Shown one piece after another: positions 1-10,370 of a stretch of DNA of 64,000 bases. The notes beneath the pieces were generated by a model, which saw only the letters and a list, made by a program, of their open reading frames with translations, was not told the DNA's origin and searched no databases. Position numbers and translations under genes: made by a program. The number at the start of each line of letters is the position of its first letter. The stretch's first letter is position 1. This DNA comes from Gibbula magus (Eukaryota > Mollusca > Gastropoda > Trochida > Trochidae). The DNA is taken from positions 16,391,026-16,455,025 of the forward strand of contig OW388296.1 of assembly GCA_936450465.1 (NCBI GenBank), written 5' to 3'.

Positions 1-1273
1 CATATGGTTTTCGGAACAGACAAGGGAGCCCATTTTGAAACAGCGTTACGTTGGAAGATCTGACTAGAGTAACCTTTGTGATAAGAGAATGACTATGTAG
101 TGAATATCGTGGGTTAATATTATGGTCATAGTTTGGTCTTCTATATACATATATCTACCTATAAGTTAGGTCCTGCTAAGACATCAGTTGTGTTCTGTTA
201 GATGAAAGTTCTCCTAGGATATATAGAGGATATCTGATTCTCTTGACTAATACTATGTTTATCTCACCAAGTTAGGTAAAACAATTATATTTTCACGACT
301 GGCGCAGCCACTTTCTAACCTCACGAAATGAGTTATAAATGGTATTCGGCAATTGGTTACGTTATGACGTCAAATTATACTTACTGGTGACAGTAAAAAT
401 ATCAGATATCTTCACCGTAGTTTGATAGACAATTTATTTCACTGATAAATCCAAGTACTTCATTGCTCATCATATCATAAATGTTGAATAATTTTAATCT
501 TTGAAATTTGTGAAATCTCCAATAAATCATTAAAAAAAGTCTTAAGAGAGCGATTCCAACGTTGAAAATTTCATCGTGAAACAGAACCATTACCTCCACT
601 AGCAATATGTCTTACTTACACGTACTAGTATACTTCGGTACTAGTTTCACCCCATATTTGCAGTTTGATTAAAATATATCAAGGACCCTTGTAACAAACT
701 GTAACATAAATATACATCATCGACAAAAGGGTAACAGGAAACAGAGATGTGCATGTTTACAATACCAAATTGAGTAACATCATCATTCACCACAATCATA
801 GCACATCACAACACTTTACAAATGAAGAAGTTACAGAAAAGAGGTATATGCCATGTGACATAGTTACAGAAAAAAGGCATATGACATATGACATCCACAT
901 CTTGACCGTTTTAGTTTCCTACATCATCATGTCATTTTGCCACAGTTTTTTTGCTTTCAGTTGCTTTCAGTTGCCAGATCCCCTAAACTGTCAGTGATTG
1001 GTAATTTTAAAAAAAACTAGGATATTGATCAAGCTGTAGTTTAAATAGTAAATATAATTTGTTTTACTCCTTTCTATTGCAAATAAACAGTCAGTGTGCA
1101 GTTTGTCAATGTTATTAAGGTTCAAATGCGAATTACCTTAAATAAATTAAAGTCCCTTACAAGATGGAAAATATCTACTTGATGGTTGAGAAGACATTGA
1201 CTCTTTCATTTAGTGATTGAGGCACACCACACACCAACATTCTGTGTCATTTCTGAAGTAATGTTTTGTAATG
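1..1273. other. Unit A segment downstream of the minus-strand receptor; no gene seen
   Basis: This segment is repeated at about 28860-30159 (unit B) and 46301-47588 (unit C) with high similarity, so it marks the same part of three tandem units. It lies downstream of the minus-strand receptor gene and would hold its 3' UTR. A weak fold-back lies near 227-358, with arms around 'tttatctcaccaag' and 'cctcacgaaatgag'. Its small open frames are not kept between units. No gene is supported. Confidence 0.75.
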
Positions 1274-2491
1274 TTATAGGTATGTTGAATCCAGCTTGTA
1301 ACTCGTTTGCATTAAGACTCCACAAGCAAACATGGATTCGCTCAGTGAGAAAATGAAGAACATTGCGTCAAGAAATCTTTCAAGAGAAAATTGTCCACAA
1401 CAGGCTCTCAGTCTTGTCCCACGTTTAACCTCCACCAGTTGGTTTCTGTTTTCTTTATTTTCTTGATCAATATGTTCAGCATTCAATTTCTCTTTGATTC
1501 GTTCCTTTTCTGTCTCCTTTCTGTGATGAACGCAGAGAACCAAGATCGTTGCCAGGATTGTGAGGAAACCTTGTGCCTCGATGAAAGCAAGATACATGGC
1601 CAGAGTAGACACCACATCAGATGTTCGAGGCATTGACTGATGGATCAGGTTGAGGAACATGGCGTGAGAGACGAAGATGGCCATCATGAAGGAAAGTTTT
1701 TCTCCAGATTTTGCAGGAATGAGGAATACACATGGGTTGAGGATGGACAAAAGAACCATCGGGAAAATGATGTTGATAATGTAGTAGGTAGGTTCTCTTC
1801 GAAGTGTCAATGTAAACTGACCAGCCAATATATCTGTCTCTTTTGATAACAATGTCAGGTTATATTTTGTATCCACCAATGTCCATTCTCCATTGTGCTC
1901 GACTATGTCCACAGTATTAATGGGACTTTCCATGCGTTGCAAATTTACAAGATACCCGTATACAGGAATGAAAGTGACATGACAATGTTGATAGTCAAAA
2001 GGATAATTTTTCACATTAATCTTGCAGCGTGTATGAAAGACGTCAGTCAGTTGCCATGTCAGGAAACCCTCATTATTGACTGTAATTGGTGTTTTACCTT
2101 GCAGGGGATTCATATGTATAATGTTGTCTGAAATGTATATCTTAGGTGACCAAATCATCTCACTGTTTAATTCAAGAAAGCGGTGACCATGATAATCATC
2201 TGGATTCCATGATATGGCTTTGTCCCGCCACACAAACTGAAGAAAGGACGACATAGACATAACCTCACGGGCAGAATCAAGGTCCAAAATGGCAATTGGC
2301 AAGTAGGAAAATGTAACATTTATACCGGCGTCATTGTCATCTAAAGGAGGAATAGTTTTGTTGATTGAGCCGAGAACGAAATCTTCCAAAGACTTCAAAG
2401 CATTTCTCTTTTCAAATTGACACTTGATGGCAGTGGCGCACAGAGACACCATGAGGAAAAGGATGTTGGTTGTTCTTTTGCTGAGCATCAT
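1274..2491 (-). CDS. Cys-loop ligand-gated ion channel subunit, nAChR-like, intronless (unit A, minus copy)
   Basis: A 405-residue subunit of a pentameric ligand-gated ion channel, expected in the plasma membrane. Residues 1-24 form a hydrophobic signal peptide ending near IKCQ. The extracellular domain has the conserved WSPK at 114-117 and the Cys-loop C156 to C170 (CKINVKNYPFDYQHC, 13 residues between the cysteines). N-glycosylation sequons lie at 44, 58 and 211. RREPTYY starts M1 (about 235-259). M2 is about 264-285, M3 296-321 and M4 370-393. The M3-M4 loop is short (about 48 residues) and highly charged. SGEK before M2 keeps the -1' Glu typical of cation channels. Loop C has no CC pair and several aromatic-box positions are replaced, so acetylcholine is not a safe ligand call. 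The start is the MMLSK shared by all full copies. The frame is unbroken in one exon, suggesting origin by retroposition. The unit B copy differs at only four residues. Confidence 0.95.
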   Translation of the reverse strand: MMLSKRTTNILFLMVSLCATAIKCQFEKRNALKSLEDFVLGSINKTIPPLDDNDAGINVTFSYLPIAILDLDSAREVMSMSSFLQFVWRDKAISWNPDDYHGHRFLELNSEMIWSPKIYISDNIIHMNPLQGKTPITVNNEGFLTWQLTDVFHTRCKINVKNYPFDYQHCHVTFIPVYGYLVNLQRMESPINTVDIVEHNGEWTLVDTKYNLTLLSKETDILAGQFTLTLRREPTYYIINIIFPMVLLSILNPCVFLIPAKSGEKLSFMMAIFVSHAMFLNLIHQSMPRTSDVVSTLAMYLAFIEAQGFLTILATILVLCVHHRKETEKERIKEKLNAEHIDQENKENRNQLVEVKRGTRLRACCGQFSLERFLDAMFFIFSLSESMFACGVLMQTSYKLDSTYL

Positions 2492-2538
2492 GTTGTTTTA
2501 AGTCTGAATTAGCAGTCACCTATTTGAAGCACCTTATA

Positions 2539-2561
2539 CTTAAAAAGATAAAAAAAATACC
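2539..2561 (-). promoter_or_regulatory. Candidate 3' splice site in the 5' leader of the unit A minus receptor
   Basis: On the minus strand a pyrimidine-rich run (TTTTTTTTATCTTTTTAAG) ends in AG about 48 nt before the receptor ATG. It looks like a splice acceptor that could join a 5' leader exon from the donor-rich minisatellite just upstream. The unit B equivalent at 31425-31447 is intact, but in unit C the AG has become AC. The sequence match is seen; its use in splicing is inference. No RNA data are available here. Confidence 0.35.
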
Positions 2562-2634
2562 AGACCCTTTCACAAATTTCAAAATTTCAAAAAAGTTATT
2601 GACGTCCTCTCACCAGTCTCGCGGGGTTGAGTCT

Positions 2635-3345
2635 TGAGGTCTGTGAGGAACATATACTCTTAAGGTCCTCTCCTCCAAAGTCACGAGCACCTCGAGTAAC
2701 ACTTACTCTAAAGGTCCTCTCCTCCAAAGTCACGAGCACCTCGAGGAACACTTACTCTAAAGGTCCTCTCCTCCGAAGTATTGTGCTCTGTGAGGAACAC
2801 TTACTGTAACGGTCCTCTCCTCTAAAGTCTTGAGGTCTGCGAAGAACACTTACTCTAAAGGTCCTCTTCTCCGAAGCCTTGAGCTCTGTGACGATCACTT
2901 ACTGTAAAGGTATTCTACTCCAAAGTCTTGTGCTCTGTGACGATCACTTACTCTAAAGGTCCTCTCTTCTGAAGTCTTGTGCTCTGCGAGGAACACTTAC
3001 TCAAAAGGTCCTCTCCTCCAAAGTCTTGAGGTCTGTGAGGAACAGTTACTGTAAAGGCCCTCTCGAAGTTTTGTGTTCTGTGAGGAATACTTACTCTAAA
3101 GATCCTCTCCTCCGAAATCTTGAGGTCTGTGAGGAACATATACTCTTAAGGTCCTCTCCTCCAAGTCACGAGCTCTGTGAGGAACACTTACTCAAAAGGT
3201 CCTCTCCTCCAAAGTCTTGAGGTCTGCGAGGATCACTTACTCTCAAGGTCCTCTTCTCCGAATTCTTGAACTCTGTGAGGATCACTTACTCTAAAGGTCC
3301 TCTCCTTCTGAGGTGTGTGAGTAACAGCTACTCTAAAGGGAACTC
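2635..3345. repeat. 49-bp minisatellite upstream of the unit A minus receptor (about 14 units)
   Basis: Tandem copies of a roughly 49-bp unit lie 140-850 bp upstream of the receptor ATG. On the plus strand each unit runs from 'ggtcctctcctcc' through 'aaagtcttgaggtctg' to 'gaggaacacttactctaaa'. In the coding orientation of the receptor most units carry AGAGTAAGTG, which contains a perfect splice-donor core GTAAGT. The upstream flanks of the other complete receptor copies carry the same repeat, always in the same orientation relative to the gene. Small open frames over the array are by-products of the repeat. Confidence 0.95.
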
Positions 3346-4680
3346 AAGCTCCCAACCATCAGAATGTCTCAGATGTATTAAACTAAATAAGTATCTTTGT
3401 CTGAATAACATTTTTCAACAATCCCCATGTTACCACAGTGATGTCAATCACCACAGACTATATCTTGAAATAAACTCACGAGAGTACGATGATAAAATGG
3501 TGTTCCTGTAATAAAGCCTGCTGGATAACTGATATTTCACAATAGTATGGTTCTATTTCACGGGAATTTCACATAACTCAAACACTGAACTGATTGATAC
3601 TGCTTTTAGTTTGTTTGGAAAGCACTCTTCATACTTGCTGTCAATGTTGACACTCTTTCAAACTATCCTGGAGTTCAATAAATTCCAATGAAAGGTGTAA
3701 TTGAGTCATCTGTCTATGGCCAAAGTATTACAAACATGATAACCCTAAAACATAAAAGTTAAAAAGGCATGTATTAATTCCTTTTATATCTCAACATTCA
3801 TTTAGGCAGTATAATGCTGGTCATTTCAAACAGTTTATGTAAACAAATTGCAATGGATAACAAATAGTCATTGAGAAAATCCTTGATAATACTTTTAATT
3901 GATCTCGAATTTAAATGATGATAAACAATCACAGTATGTATAAATGAATAACAACTAATTGATTATGACTTTTCGCATTTGACAACAAGTACATTGTAAC
4001 TTCAATTATGGACAGTACTGATCACAATCGTTCACAAATTGCTAGAGAATTTGTTTTTTCGCAAGAAATATGGACTATTTTCTTTCAAACTAAATTAGAA
4101 AAGAAACATACCGTTATCAATGTAATAAATATCACTGTGATGAATCAGCCAGACAGTAATATAACTTTTATTTTAAAAAGCATGAAATATCACAGTTCTC
4201 TTTAAAGTATTATAGATATATGTAACTTTCTCTTCAGCCAAGGTACGTTTTTATCCCAAGGCTGTATCTGTACAGAATTTTATATTTTACGATTTATATC
4301 GTTGGTTATACTGTCGTCAAGTACATCTGATCCACTCTCTATTAAATAAATAAACCTGTTATGAATCATTCTTTAGAGTTCAAGCGAATATACATTCGAA
4401 TAAGTGAATAAGTGTTGCCAAGGAAACAGCAACCACTGTGAAATGCATAACGATTTTCATTTTGGCTACAGTGACATGAGACACATTGATCACAAACACT
4501 CAATTATTGTTCTGCCATTTAACAATGAAAGAGTGTTTGTTTACATTTCGGTTCCATTAAGCAAAGTTAATGCACAGTCATAAATGTGATTATTGGTAAA
4601 TTAGTTACCTATACAACACATTGTTGTGAATTATGTTGATGTAATGTGTGTGTATTATATGCATACCTAGTTTTTTTTAA
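3346..4680. other. Unit A intergenic segment; no gene seen
   Basis: This stretch is almost identical to 32526-33860 in unit B and similar to 49621-50960 in unit C. A 65-codon frame at 4008-4205 is kept in unit B and extended in unit C, but nothing in it resembles a known protein and it has no codon-like pattern of change. No gene is supported. Confidence 0.6.
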
Positions 4681-4682
4681 TA

Positions 4683-5458
4683 CCCCGACCCAAAAAAGTC
4701 GGGGGAATATAGTAATACCAACGATTCCGTCCGTCCGTCCTTCCGTCCTTCCTTCCGTCCGAAGACAATTTTTGTCCAATCGATTACAGAAAAACTATTC
4801 ATCTCATCCTTTTCAAATTTGGCATGTGTCTCCTTCACGACTAGGAGAGGTGCAATGCGAAGTTTAAACCGAATTGGTGAATTTTTGAATTTTTGAATTT
4901 TTGAATTTTTGGTGATTTTTGAATTTTTTGAATTCGTCATATTCAGAGCTAAAATGAATGAAGCTACTTCTGTGTTGTGATTTGTTGACTTTACCATTTT
5001 CTGTTTCATGTATAAACATTCATCAAAAGCTACTTCTGTGTTCTTGTTGATTTTACTATTTTATATTTCCACTGGTTATATTTTGGAAAAAGTTAAATTT
5101 TCTTTTCTGTCAACCATAAACTGCTGTATATCCCTCAGGGGTGTGCTTCCGTGTACCTGTTGTTTCAAGTCACTCGAATGAATCATTATGATGAATTAAT
5201 TTTCAAAATAAAGTAGAAGTCAGTGGTAATGTCAGTAGTGTGTTATGTTACCCCTACCTTTTCAAGTTACTATTATTCCTACTTTTACTTTTAAGAGACA
5301 TGTCCTACCCTTTTCACAAACACTTTAATCTTAGCAATTACATTTCATAGCTTATCAATCCGTAGGTATGCAGAGACCTCTCCCTATAAGTAAATAGAAA
5401 TGTCAAACTTTAACAGTCGGGGGTATTAGTGAGCCACCTTCACTTTTTTGCTTGTTTA
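4683..5458. mobile_element. TA-flanked non-autonomous element with a 5' hairpin and (GTCC)n head (unit A)
   Basis: The left end forms a hairpin (CCCCGAC...GTCGGGGG) followed by an imperfect (GTCC)n tract at 4725-4765 and later a gaattttt microsatellite near 4880-4930. The right end has GTCGGGGGTATTAGTGAGCC and finishes in CTTGTTTA. TA flanks both ends (4681-4682 and 5459-5460). Unit B has the same element at 33863-34629. Unit C has the uninterrupted site 'aataattac' near 50960, which fixes both ends. It codes for nothing visible. A TA target suggests mobilisation by a Tc1/mariner-type transposase, but the ends are not simple inverted repeats. Confidence 0.75.
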
Positions 5459-5501
5459 TAATTACTTTTAAGGGCAAAGCAAATTCCCTTCTTGGGCAAT
5501 A

Positions 5502-5504
<3 letters not shown>

Positions 5505-5532
<28 letters not shown>
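5505..5532. repeat. (ATT)n microsatellite (unit A)
   Basis: A perfect ATT repeat follows 'cttgggcaataaagt'. Such a tail resembles the microsatellite end of an L2/CR1-type element. The unit B copy (34676-34712) is longer and the unit C copy is interrupted, so it varies between units. Confidence 0.9.
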
Positions 5533-5535
5533 GTA

Positions 5536-7330
5536 ATATTTGGGCTGAACAATCATTTCCTTTATACGAAAGCCTACAACCGCAATATTCAATAACACGT
5601 TTTTGCAATAACAACTTTCAAAGTTTAGAAAGTTGAATCTTCAAGTTATAAAGTTTAAGATACAACTTCAAAGTTGTAAATACATGCTTTGAATGGTGTA
5701 TTTTCACGTTTAAAAAGTTATGCCCTAGATATTAACTAAAATGTCCCTCTGCGGTGGGATAGTATCTAATAATGTTTGTCTACAGCGGGATAGTATATAC
5801 TAATGACTCTCTGCCATGATAATTAAAGCATTTATCTGCCAATATGGACAGTGTGACACCTCTTACTAAGAAAATGTTTTACAAATGAATTAAAAACCCA
5901 TTGTTCAACTTACAATGTAAGAAATTGTGAAGTTGAACACAATTGCACAATCTGTGGATTAACATTGACATGCTTTGGATTATTTGTTTATGTGATGGCA
6001 CTGACGTTTCTAAGCAGATGATATACGATGCCAATTCTTGCTGTTCATCACACGTTCTTTTGAACGATGAGATGAAAACTGCTTTACTTCTGTCATAAAA
6101 AAACCACATCGAGACATACACATTAAACCAATTTAAAGTCAAGAAGAGCCTATGGTATTACGTTTACAGTTAGGTATTTTAATGTTTTACTGAACATACC
6201 TGTTATTTCACAGTATTCGCCTGTTCATAGAGGCGAGTCACAGCGGTTCCACATTACACATAATCATGATAGTCGTAAAGTGTTGCGGTCAAATGGCTTC
6301 TCAAGATACAAGATTCAATCCCTTATCATTTGTCACGTTGTAGTGGAAGGCAGTTGTATCCTTTCATATGAAACACAAGTACTATAAGTCATCTTCCAAT
6401 AGAAAGTACTTGAATCAGTGACTTAATAGGAATAGTTGAAATTCAAAAGTAACATTGCTGTCACAATTCTGCTAATCGAAAATTAAATCAACTTTATGTT
6501 AAAGTAAGGAGAATTTACATCAAGGAGCAATAGACAGATCGGCGGGCTAGATTTTCTTTAATTCCAGAGGCCCGTCTCACTTTCCTATCTTTAAGCCCCC
6601 TGTACTGGTTTTCTTGATGTTTTCCGCAATGTTATGCAAGTAGCTACGTCCATTGATAACCATGTGCGGGCTCATAATCTGTGGGTTTGGAAATATGCAC
6701 AACTAATGATGTTCCCTTCCACCTCTTAAATCAAATGATATACCTTTACAGAAATTATAACCCCTTCATTTTTTTAATGTTAATCTGTCTATTCATATAG
6801 ACAATATTTTCAGGTTAATAAACACTAACGTTTGTTTCGAAGTACTGTCTGATTAAAAATATATAAGCGTTCAAAGTCGGTATATATGCGACTGCAAAAT
6901 ACCTCTGGCACAAAATACTGCAATCACGGCTCTCACGTTTGACGCCATACACAGTTAATGGCCACGCAGCCTTAATGAGAAAACCACTGTGACTGGCCGT
7001 TAGTGAGAAAGTGTTTGCCGATGATTCGTTTCAAACTTAAATACAACTTTTGACAAAGTAAGGTTCTAGTAGAATGTTTTTTATGTTTTTTTCAGCTCTG
7101 AGGAAAACAACATATTTAAGGCATACATGCAACAGTCAATCTTTTGAAAGTGAATGTGCATACGCATTAGATGCCCAGGAACATTTCTGTGGAATAAGAT
7201 TTTGTACAACTGGTGTAAAATTTGCGAAAAATACAACATTTGTTAACCAGAATACCATGGAAATTGAAGTTGAGACAGCCATTAACTATCAGGATACAAG
7301 CTGAGTGAGCTGAGGTGTGGGGCAGACCAT
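5536..7330. other. Unit A spacer with a candidate decayed exon; no gene supported
   Basis: This spacer is repeated at 34713-36523 and, with an insertion, at 51010-53841. Within it, 7074-7304 is open for 76 codons in unit A, with several cysteines and NTT and NQN stretches. It is preceded by a strong acceptor-like 'tttatgttttttcag' and followed by 'gctgaggtgtgg'. The same frame is stopped in B and C by an in-frame TAA, and the acceptor is replaced by a TA repeat in C. A decayed exon is possible. No other gene is seen. Confidence 0.5.
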
Positions 7331-7433
7331 TGTTAGTCAATTAGAGAAATCCTGGCCTAGTTCGCCTTACCATGTAATTGATACATAGATGACCTACTTA
7401 CAACTGAAGTGTATTTAGATTTTTCTGATATCA

Positions 7434-8340
7434 TTGTTGAAATTAACCCCTGTTTTTCTGCTGTCTCTGGAAACACTAAATCAACTGCGACAACTTGGCA
7501 TATGCAGTGTCAAGAAAAAACGTCGGGGAATTAGGAAGAGTGGTACTTCCAAAAACAGCTTGAAAAAAGGAATTGCTTCCACCCAAATAGAAAATAAATC
7601 AACATTTAAACAACCCAATACCCGACTTGGTTTGATCAATACAACATCTGCAAAGACATGTGATCCAATGAATGATGAGGCCCAGTCAATTCATGACCTT
7701 ATCATAGATAACCATATGGATATTCTAGCAGTAACAGAGACATGGTTTAGAAACAATGATTCTGACAACATTGCTACAGCAAAAATGACCGCAAGTGGCT
7801 ACAAATTCACCCAAGTTGACAGAAAACATGGAAGAGGTGGTGGAGTTGTTGTTGTTTATAATGAAACAATACATGGAAGACCACTGAAGATTCATCACGC
7901 ACATACATGTACAACAATCGAAATACTGTCTTTACATATTATTTCATGTGGAAATCGTCTAAATTCCATTGTTATCTACAGACCTCCACGGAATGTGAAT
8001 GGCTTCTTTGCGGAGTTCACAAACCTCTTGGACAACAATTCCGGGTCAAATCATTTTCCTAGGTTATCTTAACTTTCACGAAGATGATGTGAATGACAAG
8101 AATGCAGCTACACTTAATATATATACTTAATATATATATGTATACTGGAAGCTCATGGACTTGCTCAACATGTCAAAGAGTCAACTCATGTTTAAGGACA
8201 TACTCTGGACCTCATCATTACTCGTCCTGAAGACCCGTCCATATGCCACATGACATTTGATGAATCCATCAAGTCTGATCACACAGCTATCCTATGCACT
8301 GCTAATATTAAAGTAGCCGCTCGTGAACGGAAATATCTTC
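7434..8340 (+). pseudogene. LINE endonuclease domain, frameshifted (unit A)
   Basis: The first open block (7434-8072, 212 codons) contains DILAVTETWF (catalytic Glu region), a GRGGGVVVVYNE block and VIYRPP, all typical of the endonuclease of L2/CR1 elements. The frame breaks near 8070, where a small insertion rich in 'tatata' also occurs at about 8118-8145. It resumes with the conserved SDH block (SDHTAILC, about 8274-8297). The enzyme would nick target DNA to prime reverse transcription. The frameshifts make this copy non-functional. Unit C carries a similar copy with its own stops. Confidence 0.85.
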
Positions 8341-8350
8341 ATTATAGGAA

Positions 8351-9960
8351 ATGAAAGAATATCAATGTACACTCTTTTCAACAAGATATGTAAGCAGCAA
8401 TAGAGACACACAATCTTTCTTCCCTATCAGATGGTGTGCGCATATTATATTATATGACAAGTGTGGTAGATGCCCATGCTCCACTGCAGAAGTGCACCAT
8501 CACAGTCCATCCGGTGCACCATGGTACACTGACGATCTGCGCAAGGAGAAACGAACACGTCAACATCTTGAAAGGCAATATTTTGAAAGGCAATATCGCA
8601 GAACGCATCTATCAATACACAGGGATCTTCACAACATCCCAAGAAATTATGTGAACACCTTAGATGAAAAGGGAAAACGTGCATATTTCAGCGAAGCACT
8701 GATGTCAGCATCGGATCAGAAGGAGGTATTTGAAATTTCCAACCAGCTCTGGTTTAAGAAAAAGACATCTGTCCTCCCATCTTTCACATCAAAAGAGGAC
8801 CTTGCAAACGAGTTCTCCAATTTTTTCTTTGAGAATATCCTAACAATCCGGAGCTCCTTTTCCGACGACGTTGATTCATGTGACTCTGGTAATGAGAAAA
8901 GTCCACACCCACTCACAGTGCTCCGGAAAACTACGGAACTGAAGTGTCATCAATGATCAAAAGAAGCCCAAATAAATTTTTGCAGTTTGGATCCACTACC
9001 AACGTGGCTTCTTAAGATGTCCATGGACAGTGTTCTTCCTGTCATCACCTTCATCATCAATGAATCTCTGAAGATATCATGCTTTCCACAGTCTATGAAA
9101 GAAGCTATCATTAAACCTCTTCTGAAAAAGCCGGCTCTGGATCCCGAGGTTTTGAAGAACTATCGGCCCATGTCAAATCTGTCATACATCTCAAAGTTGA
9201 TTGAACGTCTTGTAGCCTCCCATTTAAAAGAGCACATGTTGGAAAATGGATATTAGGAGGTCTACCAATCGGCCTATTGGACCCTCCACAGAGACTGCCC
9301 TGGCAAGAGTACAGAATGACCTCCTGAAGGCAGTCGACAAAGACAGAGCAGCCATCTTAGTGCTCCAGGACCTGTCAGCAGCATATGAAACTGTCGACCA
9401 CAATGTGCTTCTTAATGTGCTGCAAAACCGGGTTGGTGTCCAGGGTTCAGCCTTAAAATTGATCTGATCGTACCTCTCCAACAGATCACAGGTTGTTAGT
9501 ATTGGCGGGGTGAATTCACGGAAGAAAGATCTACTATATGGTGTTCCACAAGGGTCGGTTCTTTGGCCAATCCTGTTCACCGTATAAACGCTACCAGTCT
9601 GCGACATCGCCAGAGCACATCATCTTGACTATCATTTCTACGCACACAATAACCAAACGTTTACATGCCAGGAATCTGGGGGTTATATATTTGACTCAAC
9701 TCTCAGTCTAGAAATTCATATCAACTCTGTCTGCAAGAAGGCATACTGTCACATAAGAAACATTGCTCTGATTAGGAGGAACCTTGATATGAATACCACA
9801 CGAGGTCTAGTCCAAGCCTATGTGACATCCAGGATATACTATTGCAACTCGCTCCTGTACGGCCTAATTGGTAAACTTCAAAGAGTCCAAAACAAGGCTG
9901 CAAGAGTCATCACCAGAACAGCGAAGTGGGACCATATCAGATAAGTGCTTAAGACCTTCA
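8351..9960 (+). pseudogene. LINE reverse transcriptase, broken (unit A)
   Basis: A linker frame (8351-8956) leads into RT blocks. KPLLKKP and NYRPMSNLSYISKLIERL lie in 8987-9256, and STETAL with DLSAAYETVDHN in 9246-9467. There is a TGA where the unit C copy has a sense codon (after SALKL), then GVPQGSVL. The YADD block is gone: the sequence jumps from FYA straight to a downstream region near 9640. The thumb-like region with YCNSLLYG and VQNKAARVITR follows at about 9810-9930. The element encodes no active RT. Confidence 0.85.
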
Positions 9961-10370
9961 CTGGCTCCCTGTCATCCATAAGGTCCAATGCAAGATCGTT
10001 GTTCTGGTTTTTAAATGTTTGAAGGGTCTTGCTCCACCATATCTTTCAAGCATGATCGAAACCTATCAACCAGCCTGTCAGTTAAGATCAGCTGAACAGA
10101 ATTTCCTGGCGGTGCCACGGACTAGGACTAAAATGTTTGGACATAGATGTTTTGCAAAAGCAGACCCAGTTATCTGAAACAGACTACCTGTTCACCTGAG
10201 ATCAGAACAACAGCCCTCCACTTTTAAAGCTCAGTTTAAGACACACTTATACATAGAAGCATTTAATCTGTAATTGTTGTCTGTGGTGTTTCCTCGGAAC
10301 TGATGCACTTTTGAGCAGCTTCTGCTGTATTCCAGCACTATGGAAATGTTTCTAATGATAATAATATTTG

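Larger units (their letters stand above)
7331..10370 (+). mobile_element. Decayed L2/CR1-type non-LTR retrotransposon (unit A copy)
   Basis: An apurinic-type endonuclease region (7434 to about 8340) is followed by a reverse transcriptase (about 8987-9960), a C-terminal domain and a 3' tail ending in a short ATA-rich run near 10360. Many stops and frameshifts make it inactive. A segment around 9640 that should hold the catalytic YADD has been deleted. The unit C copy (54749-57600) is the same insertion with different damage, and unit B retains only the 5' stub (36524-36686). The insertion is therefore older than the tandem duplication. The L2/CR1 assignment rests on the RT blocks NYRP.SNLS.ISKLIER and DLSAAFDTVD. 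Confidence 0.9.

Noticed and set aside
749..997. Short frames starting MHVYNTKLS, repeated in units B and C and distantly in D
   Set aside because: Lengths differ between units, the C-termini are not kept, and they lie where the receptor 3' UTR should be. Similarity is explained by the duplication.
1391..2131. Plus-strand frames over the minus receptor (and the same in B, C and D)
   Set aside because: They are shadows on the opposite strand of a well-conserved coding sequence.
4008..4205. 65-codon frame kept in A, B and extended in C
   Set aside because: Low-complexity hydrophilic sequence without a domain. The extension in C depends on indels, which argues against coding constraint.
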